Origin: Cephalopachus bancanus
Lineage: Eukaryota > Chordata > Mammalia > Primates > Tarsiidae
Direction of reading: 5' to 3'
DNA: 64,000 bases
NCBI GenBank assembly: GCA_027257055.1
Contig: JAPVLO010000007.1
Span: 434,001 to 498,000, forward strand
The first letter of the stretch is position 1, and every line of letters starts with the position of its first letter. Under the pieces are notes generated by a model that was given only the letters and a program-made list of their open reading frames with translations, searched no databases and had not been told where the DNA came from. A program made the translations under genes and the position numbers. Shown here in pieces: positions 52,136 to 63,110 of this stretch.

Positions 52136-54429
52136 GGCCGGGGCAGGCACAGAGTCCAAGGATGTATGCCCCTTCAGAAGGCTGTCTAGCTCTTCAGGAG
52201 AACATGGAAAACACGGGCTTGTAAAAGTGTGATTTTCAAATGATGGCTGTTCACTTTTTAAAAGTTTGGTGGGCCAAGCCAAAATCACCTGTGGGGTCCA
52301 CAGGGTCACAGCTGTGGGTTGACAACCTCTGGTTTATTCCAAAGGACCAGGCTATGGCAGGACCTGCCTGGGCCCAGCACCTGGGAGGAGGCAGGCCTGT
52401 TCCTGTGGTCCCACCAAGGCCTTGCCCCTCGAGGGCCTGTCAGTCCCCACTTGAGCAGACTCAGGCCTGCCCCTACCCCCTTGTAAGGTAGATGACCTCT
52501 CCTTCTACATTCAGCTCTGGGCTTAATCTCACCTGAAGCCCAGTATCTGTGGAGTCCTGTGCAGGTCACATATTTCTTTGTCCTTTGCCTGATTCCAAAG
52601 AGCATTAGAAATCCTTCTGTGAATGCAAAATGCCATATAGATCCGTAGTATCTAGCAGGATTTCAGGCCCTTTGAATATAGAAGAAGGCCAGTCATGGAA
52701 ACAGAGGTAAGATTTGGCCACAGAGTAAAGGTTCTAATGACCCTGTACCTCCACTAGTTTTGAACTCAAAATGTTGCCTTGGGCTTCCTAGCAGCCAAAG
52801 CAAAGAAGGAAACTTGTTTGTTTCATGATTCATTGTCCTTAGAAAATAGAAATATACCAGTTTGATGATCAAGAAGCAGTTTTCTTGGCATTAAGTCTGG
52901 GATAGAATAATCTCAGGGCTCTCCCTGAAGAGACTTTTGCATGATATAATAAATAATAACTTTATATGCTGGTAAGAAAATTTCAAATTCCTGTAGCTGT
53001 TTCTTTAATGTCCTATGCAGGCTGATGACATGATACCAAAAACAAAGCAGGCCACCATAAAACTGAGACTTAAGGGTGTAGCTGTTCATTGACCTAGCGG
53101 ACAACATATTTCATGCCTCCTGAAAAATAAATCAAATTCAATCAATTCAATCCTATTGTTTAGGATTGGTGAGAAGGTTGAATGAAATTAGGTATATAAA
53201 ATGCCTGTCATGGTTTCTGGCGCCCAGTGAATCTTACTATATTTATCAGCAAGATTGCCATAACAAACACCCCCTGCATCCTTTAACATAATAGCGTTGC
53301 ATGTATCGCTCAAATTGCCCTCCAGTGTAGACTGTCAGGCACAGAGAGCAGGTGTATGCACAGCTGTAGTCTTGGTTCCACACAGTCCTTCAGGGATCCA
53401 GGCTTCTTCTATGTGTGTTTTGCCCTCCCCCAGAACCTCAAAGTCCTCCCATTCGGCGGGTGGATGGAGAAAAAAGTGAGGATGGAGAGAGAAGTTTCTG
53501 TGGGCCAGCACTGGATGTGACACACATGACTTCACCTGTAACCCAGTGGCCAGAATGATTCCCCTGCCACAACTAACTGAGAGGGAAGCTGGCAGATACA
53601 GTCTGTGTCCTGCGTGTCTGGAGGGAAGAGGACAGCTGCTGCCAGTAAGGGAGCCCATCAGACTCTGCCGCTGCCAGGAATCAAGATGAGGCTTGGCTCC
53701 TCACACTGGCTGACAATAAGGCAACTCAGGGACTGCCAAAGTCCCCGTGGCTATTCACTCCTTCCAGATGTCCTCCCTGCTCTCCGGGGTCTGGGCCACA
53801 GGAAACTTGAGCATCGGTCACTGACCTTCTCCAAAGGCAGCTGTTCTTACTTTTATGGGCATTCGAGAGAGTAGAGACCGCCTAGGTCTGCGCCGTCCTC
53901 CCCCGTGGCTGAGACAGAGAAGCCTCTCGAGTTCACCTGCCCTGTGGTCTTTTCATCCACTCGGTGGCTGCTTAACTGAAGGACTCAGGAGGAGGGGTTG
54001 AAAAGTGCTTCAGGGTTGGTCCCTGCTCTCAAGGGACCCACAGTCTCACTAGGGAGACAAAAGTCGCCACATACAAGCAGAAAACACTCATATGAAATAA
54101 CAGATTGCTTACCAGAAAGATTAAAGGCAGTTTCCAAGGTCATGTAACTTAGAGCTAGCTATACACATAAGTAACAGAGTGAGAGAGGAAACAAACGACA
54201 AAGCCAGGGCATGCATGGAGCCACAGATAAAGTCTATTCACAAAAAACACACCTGATGTCCTAGACATTTGCTATGGTTGGGGCATGGAATTAATGCTGA
54301 GCTTCCTGGCAGCCAGCACAAAAAAGGAAATTCAGTCAGTTACATAAATCGCAATGATTATGCCATTTGAGCAAACCAGTTGCCCAAGATAATTATGACA
54401 AAAAAAGAAAGAAAAACACCATCTAGTGG
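52136..54429. other. Long unique interval
   Basis: 2.3 kb with no Alu or L1 I can name. 53160-53330 has traces of old repeats (MIR-like CCTGTCATGGTTTCTGGCGC; LINE-like CAAATTGCCCTCCAGTG). 54060-54400 is AT-rich and unrecognised. No gene supported. Confidence 0.35.
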
Positions 54430-54600
54430 GTGTTTATTACTCCTTATAAATGTATACAAGGGAGGCACTATTGTTATCCCCACTTTACAGAGAAGAAAAC
54501 CTCACAGCTCTTCCATGGTCATACAACCAGTGGGACAAGGATTTGAATACAGACCATCTAAATTTAGAGCTGGGCTCTACTCTGCCTCTCAGCTCTAAGA
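54430..54600 (-). mobile_element. MIR, minus strand
   Basis: GGCACTATTGTTATCCCCAC, TTTACAGAGAAGAAAACC, GGTCATACAACCAGTGGGAC, GGATTTGAATACAGACC. Confidence 0.88.
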
Positions 54601-54628
54601 CAAGAGTCTCACCCAAATGTTCTCCCAG

Positions 54629-54670
54629 TGTGGCCACTGTGTGGTGACCCACACTCTTGCAGTGGCCACA
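54629..54670. other. 11-bp inverted repeat (hairpin/cruciform)
   Basis: TGTGGCCACTG at 54629-54639 pairs perfectly with CAGTGGCCACA at 54660-54670. Inside, TGTGG (54640-54644) pairs with CCACA (54649-54653) around TGAC. It is outside any recognised repeat. Stem is too short for a typical miRNA precursor. Confidence 0.7.
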
Positions 54671-54954
54671 GGAGGGGCTTCAGGCTCTTACCTCATCACT
54701 CACACATTGGGCTCTCCTACCAGGTTTTCTGCCAGAGTCTCTACAGGATGTCCTTGTTCTCATTGGGCTCTCATCCCACTGTCCCCAGGGGCAGATTGGA
54801 GAACATCTTGAAAAGACAGTAGACAACATGCCTTTTAAGCAACTCTTGCTCAATTCTGTTTCTCTGCACTGAGCTTCACATAAATGTTTCCCCATTCATG
54901 CAACAGATTCATCATGAGGACGCACGTGGCCACATGGTGTGGGGCAGCTCTAAG

Positions 54955-55375
54955 CTCCACCCACCACCATGAACATAGCTCCCTGTCCTCAGGAAGCCCA
55001 CCATCTTATAGACGGGACCAACATGAAATGAGTGGAAATGCAGAGAAAACATGCCTTGACATATTGGGAACAGTTCATAAAGGGAGAGTGACGGAGGGAC
55101 ATGATTGTGTTTGGGTTGGAGCCATGCAAGTGCCCTTGGGGGAAAGTGTAATCTGGAAACTAAATGGTGAAAAGGAATTGGCTAGGCAGAGAGAGGAGAT
55201 GAAAGTTGGCCAGGCTGAGGGAGTGGCATGGAGAGAGGCCCTGAGGGGGAAAACAGCTTAGAGTGTTCAAGGAACTGCAGGACAACCACCTTGCTGGCAT
55301 ATGACTGATGAAGGAGAGTGCTCACAGATGAAACTGGAGAAGGGTGGAACCAGATCATGAAGGTCAGGGTTTTTT
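54955..55375 (+). mobile_element. Ancient repeat family A, long copy
   Basis: CTCCCTGTCCTCAGGAAGCC, CACCATCTTATAGACGG, GCAGAGAGAGGAGATGAAAG, CAAGGAACTGCAGGACAACC, AACCAGATCATGAAGGTCAG in family order. Confidence 0.5.
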
Positions 55376-55471
55376 TAAAAAAAAAAAATTGCTTGAAAAT
55401 AGATCCCCTGGCAAGTGCATGGGTTTCAGTGATTCTGTGTTGTACAGCTGAGGACAGACTAATCAATTTGT

Positions 55472-56322
55472 TGGAAGGAAGGAATGAATGAAGGAAGGAA
55501 GGAAGGAAGGAAGGAAGGAAGGAGGGAGGGAGGGAGGGAGGGAGGGAGGAAGGGAAAGGAAAGGGAAGGGAAGGGAAGGAGGAAGAAAGGGAGGATAAGT
55601 GGATGAATGGGTGGGTGGGTGGATGGATGGATGGATGGATAGACGATGAATAAGTGGATGGGTGGGTGGGTGGATGGATGGATGGATGAATGGATGGGTG
55701 GATGGATGGATAAAGGGATGGTTGGATAGATGGATGGATGATTGGATACATGAATGGATACGTGAATGAATGGATGGATAGATGGATGGTTGGATACATG
55801 GATGGTTGGATACATGGATGGATAGATGGGTGGAGGAATGCATAGATGAATAGATGGGTGGATAAATGAATAAATGAATGGATGCATGGATAGATGGATG
55901 GGTAAATTGATGGATGGATGGATAGATGGATGACTGGATACATGGATGGATGAATAAATGGATGGATGGATGGATAATAGGTGGATAGACGGATGGATAA
56001 ATGGATGGATGCGTGGATGGATGGATGGATGGATGGATGGATGGATGGATGGATGGGTGGATAAATGAATGAATGGATGGATGCATGGATAGATGGATGG
56101 ATAAATTGATCGATGGATGGATGGACGAATGGATAGAATGTGTGGATGAATGGATGGATGAATGCATGAGTGGACGGATGGAGGGACAGATGGATGGATA
56201 GAAGGACAGAAGACTGGCTAGATAGATGCTGGCTGGCTGGCTCACTGGATAAATGAACGCATGCATGGATGGATGGATTGATGGATGTATAGATTACTGG
56301 ATGGATGGATGGATGATAGACT
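55472..56322. repeat. Compound (GGAA)n-(GGGA)n-(GGAT)n satellite, ~850 bp
   Basis: GGAA units (55472-55530) pass into GGGA/AGGGA units (to about 55595) and then ~720 bp of GGAT with GAAT, GGGT, GATA and GCAT variants. A ~60-bp segment with GGTGGATAAATGAAT ... GATGCATGGATAGATGG recurs about 199 bp apart (near 55857 and 56056), so there is higher-order structure. All long frames here (Pro-Ser-Ile-His repeats) are artefacts. Confidence 0.97.
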
Positions 56323-56704
56323 GTGTGCTGGAAGACTCATGAGGTCATCTGAGGCAGAATAAATTAACTAGGAGAGAGACAGGAGGTAGGAATCTTGTAG
56401 GACACTTCGTCTTCACTAATGCAAAGGCAGAAAGGACATGTTGGGGGAAGCTCCTTGAAGAAGCCTTTAGATCTTCTCTGAGAAAAGTCATTGAATTTTC
56501 TCAAACGAAGTTACCAGGGTCAACAAATTTAAAGGGTTCAGTTCATTCCAGAGAAGACTGTTTTTGCAGTTGGACATGTGAGGTATGCAGTGACCTTTCT
56601 GGTCTAGAGCAGAGAGACTGGGGAAAGGCAATAGATTGCATGTAATGTCACTACTCTCCATTCCCAGGTAGCCCTGAGGTTTACACAGCACGCTGATAAG
56701 GTGA
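56323..56704. other. Unique sequence
   Basis: Not recognised. Confidence 0.3.
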
Positions 56705-56935
56705 TGATGATGATGTCATTTACCACACACCTGCCATGTGCCAGGGCTTATGCTAAGCACTTAAAATACAGTTGCCCATTTATTTCTCTCCTCAGTCTTG
56801 CGTGGGCCATACTGTTACCACCCCACCTTGACTTTATTTGGCAGATAAGGGCACTGCAGCTCAGCTAGGTGAAATACCTCGTCTAAGGTCACTCAGCTCC
56901 AGAGGACAGACAGACCCCCACCTCCAGGATGCCTC
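56705..56935 (-). mobile_element. MIR, minus strand, near full length
   Basis: ACACCTGCCATGTGCCAGGG, CTTATGCTAAGCACTTAAAA, GGCAGATAAGGGCACTGCAG, GGTCACTCAGCTCCAGAGG. Confidence 0.9.
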
Positions 56936-58214
56936 CTATGTTTGTTCAGCACCGATTTTGTGCTGCCACACTCCCCCTTCCTAAGCACAGGTCTTGCTGT
57001 CACTTCCCACTGCATGCAAGGGCCTGCTGTGGCATTTCCAGGTGTCTGCCTGAGATAAAGGCAGGAGGGAGGTGGTGGTATGGAGGGTGGGGTGACTGTG
57101 ACAATATGGGGTTGAGCAACTCAGCGGGGAGCCCTCAGGGAAGGGCACTGATGGGGGCAGATCTCCTGTTTGAGCTCATCAATGAGCAACGCAGTGCTCC
57201 AAAGTTGCGACTCCAGGGATGCTTTCTGGACACCTGTCATCTCAGGGCTTTATGAAATGACCTTAAAGTTGCCCAAATAGCATTTCACTTGACCATAAGT
57301 CTTTTTTAAATTTATGCATCAGAAGCAATGCAAATGAAAATAACAAGGAACTACTCTTATGTATTAGATGGGCCAGATGTAAGGGCTTGATAATAACCAT
57401 TGTTGGAGGGGCAGAGCCAGGTAGGCAGGTACCCTTCAGCTGGGCTGGTAGGGCGTCCTGCACTGATAATTTCTGTCTGGAAGGCAATGGCGTTGCTCAT
57501 CAGAAGCCTTGGAGCTCTCAAGTGCTTTGACATAGCCCTAGCTCACTGGGGCATTCCTTCTAAGGAAAGCCTCAGGGGCAGGTTAACAAAGAGAGCCGTC
57601 TGTGGGACTTGGTGTGACAGGCTGGCTCACACGGGCTCTTGAGCACCATGCTGGTGGCTTCTGTCATTTTGAGAACTTGAAATCAGCCGTAGCGGGAATA
57701 TTTACATATGGAAAATTAGCAAACACTGCCTATTCTCTCCGGGGTCGTGAACATCACAGCATCTCAGGGGAAGGAAGGATGGCTCCGATCTCACCAGGCC
57801 CACAACCCAACCTGAAGGGGCCTTCTGGATCTGCCCGGACCCCTCAGCACATGGATGAGTGAGAAGGCTCCCTAACCCCCCACCCCACCACCACACAGGG
57901 CCCAGAGGGATCCAGCACCACCTCTGTGGGCAAGGACAGCTGCCATGCGACACCTCCCGCTGCCCTAGCTCCTGCAAGGCCCTACTTCTGACATCCCCTG
58001 CAGGGTCCAAGGCATGGGGCAGGCAGGCAGGCCTGCTAACCCAGCCTCCAGACCCACAGGGGCCTTGGCGTGTCTCTGCCTGGCCTTCCGTCCTGGCCCA
58101 CCCTGCCGTTGGTGAGTGAGTCTCAGAGCTTGAACCCCAAGGTTGGGCTGCTCACCTCTGCTTCTCAGCCCCCCGGTTCAGGATGGCTCTCTGCCCAGAG
58201 GCGGCAGTCGGAAT
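56936..58214. other. Unique interval
   Basis: About 1.3 kb without an identified repeat or gene. Composition varies; 57240-57400 is AT-rich. Confidence 0.35.
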
Positions 58215-58310
58215 GGAGGGATGGAACTCTGGATCAGCCAAGCCTGGTGCTAATCCTGGCTGTGTTGCTGAGTAGCTGCTTTGATGGGCAAGCAGTTGGC
58301 AAGTTTTGTT
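58215..58310 (+). mobile_element. MIR fragment
   Basis: CTCTGGATCAGCCAAGCCTG, GCTAATCCTGGCTGTGTTGC. Confidence 0.65.
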
Positions 58311-58374
58311 TCCGAAGATCTTGGGCCCTGAAAGGGCTGTAGGGCATGGGGGTTAATGACAGTCAATACTAGCT

Positions 58375-59268
58375 ACTCAGAGACTTTGGCTTCTGACCAT
58401 GATGGTGTAATGGGGTCTGAATTGACCCTCCCATCAGAAACATCTGAAATCCAGACAAAAGATACCAAAGAACAGTTTTCAACACACTGGACACAAGGCA
58501 GCAAGAACAGGGATTCTTGAGTGTCAGGAAACAAGTGAGGCAAGCTTCCTTCCTGAGAAGCTTCTAGACTATAGCACAGGGTGCAAGGGGGAAGAGGAAG
58601 ACCTTGATGGTCTCTCTGATGGAAGAGATGGAGCTGAGAGTCCAGGGAGGTCGAAGGGGCTGAGTTCACAGAGTGGAGTTTTGGACAGGAGAAAGCTCAC
58701 AGAAGGAGAGGGGGCATCCCAGGGAACATTGGAGGGCCCCTGTGAGTGTTTGACTGAGTCTTGACCAGGGCCTGCATGTGAGAAAGCTCTCTGAACCAAG
58801 AAAAAAAACCACCCAACGTGTTACATGAAATGGGGCCTGGTGCCCACACGGGGCTAGGACCAATCCCTTTTTTACCAGCCAGACTAGGGAACCTCATGGT
58901 TTACAGAGCATGCAACAGGGTCCTACTGACGGTCTTAACCATGGAGATTAACTGACCCTACACTGAACTCTGCTCAGATCCAGCCTATTAAATCTTCAAG
59001 CAAGACATGGAAGGAGTGAACTGTTTCTAAGTAACTTAACTTTGTCCCAAAACACAGAAATACAAAAATATCCAGTTCCCAACAAGGCAACATCCACAAT
59101 GTCTGGCATCTAATAAAAAATTACCAGGCATGCAAAGAGGCAGGAAAATATGGCTATCATGAGGAGGAAATTGATCAGTAAAAACTGACCCAGAACTGAC
59201 CCAGAAGTAGCAGACAAGAACATTAAAACCATTAACTGAGTTCTATATATCTAAAAAGTTAAATAGAG
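58375..59268 (+). mobile_element. Older L1 (or half-L1), 5' part
   Basis: The 5' region and start of the ORF1 area of an old L1: ATGGTGTAATGGGGTCTG, AAAATTACCAGGCATGCAAAG, GACCCAGAAGTAGCAGACAAG, AACATTAAAACC. The continuation is found only at 62828, after an inserted younger L1. Confidence 0.7.
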
Positions 59269-59984
59269 ACAAGAACATAAAACCAACTTCCAGACACCGT
59301 ACTCAATGGTGAAAAGTTGAAAGTTTTTTCTCTAAGATCCAGAACAAGATAAGGATGCTTCTTCTCACTGCTTATACTCAACATAGTACTGGAAGTCCTG
59401 GGCAGAGCAGTCAGGCAAGAGAAAGAAATACAAGCCATCCAAATCAGAAAGAAGGAAGTAAAATTATCTCTGTTTGCAGATGACACAATGTTATGCAGAG
59501 AAAAACCTTAAAGGCGTCACCAAAACACTGTTAGAACTAATAAATGAACTCAGTAAAGTTACAGAATACAAAATCAACACACAAAAATTAGTAGAGTTTC
59601 ATATACTAGCAACGAACCATCTGAAAAAGAGTTTAAAAATCCCACCGACAATAGCTACAAAAAAATATACTTAGTAGTGAAATAATTAAGGAGGTGAAAG
59701 ACTGGTTCATTGAAAGCTATAAAACATTTGTGAAAAAAACTGAAGGTGACACACATAAATGGAAAGGTATTCATGCTCATGGATCAGAAGAATTAATATT
59801 GTTGAAATGTCCATACTGCCCAAAGCAATTGACAGATTTGATGCCATCCCTATCAAAATTCCAATGGCATTTTTGAAACAGAAAACACAATCCTGAAATT
59901 CACATGGAACCACAAAAGACCCCAAAGAGTCAAAGCAATCTTATGCAAGAGCAAAGCTGAAGGTAATTTACTACCTGACTATTA

Positions 59985-60135
59985 CTCCATAGTTATAGTA
60001 ATAAAACTATAAAACTATAGTAATATTACTATAAAACTTTTATATTATATATTATAATATATATTACATATATATTATATATAATATTACTATAAAACTA
60101 TAAAAATATTACTATAAAACTATAGTAATAAAAAC
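59985..60135. repeat. AT-rich complex microsatellite inside L1
   Basis: Repeated ACTATAAAACTATAGTAAT and TATATTATAT units at the place where L1 normally has a single 'ctatag' stretch, so a local expansion. Confidence 0.9.
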
Positions 60136-60571
60136 GGGGTGCTGGCATAACAGCAGACATATAGTCAAAGCGAACAGAATAGAAAGTCCAGAAATGAAAC
60201 TTTTTCACATTTACAGATGATTTTCAACAAGGGTAGCAAGAACACGCAATGGGGAAAGGACAGCCTCCTCAATAAACGGCATTGGGAAAACTGGATATCC
60301 ACATGCAGAAGAATGAAATCAGACACTCGTCTCATACCATATACAAAAATGGATGAAATATAAGTCCTGAAACTGTAGATCTACTAGAAGAAAACACAGG
60401 GGGAAGCCTCTGTAGCATTGGTGTGGGGAAGGATATATTCAAGTATGGCCCAAAAGCACAGGCAACAGAAACAAAAACAGACAAACGGGACAGCATCAGA
60501 CTCAAAAGCTTCTGCACAGCCAAGAGTACAATCAGCAGAGTGAAGAGACACCCTAAAGAATGGGAAAAATA

Positions 60572-60856
60572 GCCGGGCTCGGTGGCTCAGCCTGTAATCC
60601 CGCGCCTTTGGGAGGCTGAGGTGAGTGGATTGCCTGAGCCCGCGGGTTCGAGACCCGCCTGGGCAGCAAGACCTCATCTCTACAATAAATCAAAAATTCA
60701 ACCGGGCGTGGTAGCGCATGCCTGTAATTCTGGCTACTTGGAAGGTTGAGGCGGAAGGATCGCCGGAGCCCAGCAGTCGAGGCTGCGGTGGCCGGGAGCG
60801 GCCACTGCACTCCAGTCTGGGCGACAGCGAGACTCCAACTCAAAAAAAAAAAAAAA
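60572..60856 (+). mobile_element. Alu, youngest subgroup, best-preserved copy
   Basis: Duplication AAAGAATGGGAAAAATA at 60555-60571 and 60857-60873 (17 bp, perfect). A box TGGCTCAGCCTG at 60583-60594; T-arm-like hairpin at 60642-60658 (stem GCGGG/CCCGC, loop TTCGAGA). Right-arm hairpin at 60785-60808. A pure ~18-A tail. This copy serves as reference for the subfamily. Confidence 0.98.
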
Positions 60857-60981
60857 AAAGAATGGGAAAAATATTTGCAAACTATACATCTGGTAAGGGG
60901 TTAATATCCAAAATATGTAAGGAACTGAAACAACTTAGTAGTAAGAAAACAAATAACCTGATTTTTAAAATGGGCAAAGGT

Positions 60982-61283
60982 AGCCGAGCACAGTAGCTGA
61001 TGCCCAGAATTCCAACATTATGGGAGGCAGAGGTGAGAGGATTGCCTGAGCCCAGGAGTTTGAGACCAGCCCGGGCAACTTGGTGAGACCTTGTCTCCAT
61101 AGAAAAATAAAAAAATTAGCCGGGTGTGGTGGCACATGCCTATAGTTCCAGCTACTTGGAAGACTGAGGCGAAAGGTTCACCTGAGCGCATCAGGTTGAG
61201 GCTGCTGTGGCTATGATTGTGCTACTGCACTCTAGTCTAGGCGACAGAGTGAGATTCTGACTCAAAAAAAAAAAAAAAAAAAA
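60982..61283 (+). mobile_element. Alu, intermediate type
   Basis: Full dimer with ~21-A tail, old-style CAGGAGTTTGAGACCAGCCC in the left arm, in the same L1. Confidence 0.9.
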
Positions 61284-62029
61284 GACAAATGACGCAAAGA
61301 GACATTTCTCAGAAGAAGACACACAGAGGGCCAGCAGGTATATGAAAAAATGCTCAGCATCACTAATCATCAGAGAAATTATGGGGAAATTATGGGGAAA
61401 CCTCAGTGAGACATCACCTCACACCTGGTAAATGACTCTTATCAAAAAGACACACGTGTTGGATGTGGAGAAAAGAGGGCCCTTGTACACTGTTGGTACA
61501 AATGTAAATTAGCACAGCCATTGTGGGAAACTGTGGAAATTCCTCAAAAAATTAAAAATAGAACTACCCTATGATCCTGCAATCCCACTGCTGGGTACAT
61601 ATAAAAAAGATATGGAATCGGCATGTTAAAGAGATGTCTGTACTCCCATGTTTTTTACAGCACTATTCAATAGCCAAGACATGGGATCAACCTAAGTGTC
61701 CATCCACAAGTGAGTGGAAAAAGAAAATGTGGCATGGTTACACAATGGAATGCTATCTGGCATCCAAAAACGGAAATACTGTCATTTGCAACAATGATGA
61801 ACAATAGATGACCCTGGAGGACATCATATTAGGTGAAGTAAGCCAGGCACAGAAAGACAAAGACTGCACTATCGCACTCATACGTGGAATCTAAAAAGTT
61901 GATCATCTAGAAGCAGAGAGTAGAATGGTGGGTACCAGAGACTGGGGGTGGGGTGGGGCGGAGGGATGTTGGTCAGAGGACACTAAAGTTCACTTTGATG
62001 AGAGAAATAGGTTCAAGAGATCTAGTATA

Positions 62030-62602
62030 TAAGGGAGATACACAAAGAACCAGAATTCATTTACTAAAAAAATGTGTATTTATTCTTACAAGTCTAAATT
62101 TTAGTCACTTTCCAAGTCCTCTCCATTTGATCCACTACACCTACCAAGGTGCTTTTTCCACTGCTCAAAATAGTTTTTGAGTACACCAATTTTGATGCCT
62201 TTTAGTGCTTCTGCCATTTCTGTTTCACCTCTTCCACATCAGCAAGATGTTTCCCTTTGAGGACTTTTTTTCAACTGGGGAAACAACAAAAAGCCACGTG
62301 GGGAGAGAGAGGATGAATAGGGAAGGTGGGGTATGAGGGTCATGCCACTTTTGGTCAAACATTGCTGAAACTTGGCATGGTGTGTTCAGGTGCGCTTGTA
62401 AATCATCCGTCACGAGATGGGCAAACGTGTTGAAAGAATCTCCCAAAAAATGCACGGAAACTGAATGGAGCCTCTCACAACAACCCTCGCTGGTACACTG
62501 ATGCCTGTGGGTTCCTAGAACACTTACCTAAAGGGAGACGCCTGTACTACAAGGGGCCGGCCCACCAAAAGATGATTCTGGTTTTTGGGGGGTTTCCCCT
62601 CA
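62030..62602 (-). mobile_element. Internally deleted mariner-type transposon
   Basis: 573 bp between TA duplications (62028-62029, 62603-62604). Ends TAAGGGAGATACACAAAGAA and, reversed, TGAGGGGAAACCCCCCAAAA continue into AACCAGAATTCAT / AACCAGAATCATC: an imperfect terminal inverted repeat of ~30 bp. The minus strand keeps the C-terminal end of a mariner transposase (region 62110-62400; a Lys-rich 'KGN' segment and the terminal 'NG(E)...' region) with frameshifts. The catalytic domain is mostly gone. Confidence 0.8.
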
Positions 62603-62827
62603 TATATCATGTTGACTGCAGCTAATAACAACATATTGTATGCCTGAAAATAGCCGAGTCAATCTTAAGTGTTCTCACCACAAGAAAGGATGTGAGGTAA
62701 TGCCTGTGTTAATTAGCTCAATTCAGCCATTCCACATTGTATACATATGTGAAAACATGGTGGTGTCCTCCATAAATATACCTAGTTTTTGTTTGTCAGT
62801 TTAAAAAAATCAACTTCAAAACAAGAA

Positions 62828-63110
62828 AATCCCCAAACTTCTAGAGGTGAAAACTTCAATGTGAGAAACTATACTGGATGGGATTAATGGCAAAAGAAAA
62901 TATTAGTGAACTTGAAGACACAGCAATAAAAGTTATACAAAATGAAATACAAAGAGAAGTGTTTTTTAAAAATGGATGAATCATCAGAGAACTGTGGGAC
63001 AACTTCAAGCAGTTGAATATACGTGTAATCAGGGGAGTGGGGAACAGAAAAAAACATTTGAAGAAATAATGGCTGACATTTTCCAAACCCACAGGCATAA
63101 TAAATAGCTA
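62828..63110 (+). mobile_element. Older L1 (or half-L1), continuation
   Basis: ACTTCTAGAGGTGAAAAC, ATACTGGATGGGATTAATGG, AGTGAACTTGAAGACACAGC, TGTGGGACAACTTCAAGCAG, TTTGAAGAAATAATGGCTGAC follow directly on the text that stops at 59268. Confidence 0.75.

Larger units (their letters stand above)
59282..61850 (+). pseudogene. L1 ORF2 pseudogene (end of reverse transcriptase to C terminus)
   Basis: ORF2 normally encodes an endonuclease-reverse transcriptase acting on its own RNA at the genomic target. Here only the part from within the RT domain to the C-terminal region remains. The RT catalytic box F-A-D-D is readable at 59473-59484 (frame with LSLFADDT). Downstream, RT/thumb and C-terminal wording continues, for example GAATTAATATTGTTGAAATG at 59792. 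Frameshifts, stops, two Alus and an AT expansion break it. It cannot make an active enzyme. Confidence 0.85.
59276..62820 (+). mobile_element. Younger 5'-truncated L1 inserted in the older L1
   Basis: Runs from mid-ORF2 through the 3' UTR to an A-rich end (TTTAAAAAAATCAACTTC). ACAAGAA at 59269-59275 and 62821-62827 flanks it as the target duplication. It holds Alus at 60572 and 60982, an AT microsatellite, and a deleted mariner in the 3' UTR. Confidence 0.85.

Noticed and set aside
52785..54330. Possible repeat pair (GGGCTTCCTAGCAGCC at 52789 and GAGCTTCCTGGCAGCC at 54300)
   Set aside because: Similarity covers only about 35 bp and does not extend; too short to call an element.
55182..56266. 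Long minus-strand frames of 250-267 codons with Pro-Ile-His-Pro-Ser repeats
   Set aside because: They are direct translations of the (GGAT)n satellite, where three frames stay open; no gene structure.
60642..60658. tRNA gene suggested by a perfect T-arm
   Set aside because: Only the A-box and T-arm resemble tRNA; there is no acceptor or anticodon arm, and the sequence is the Alu left arm.
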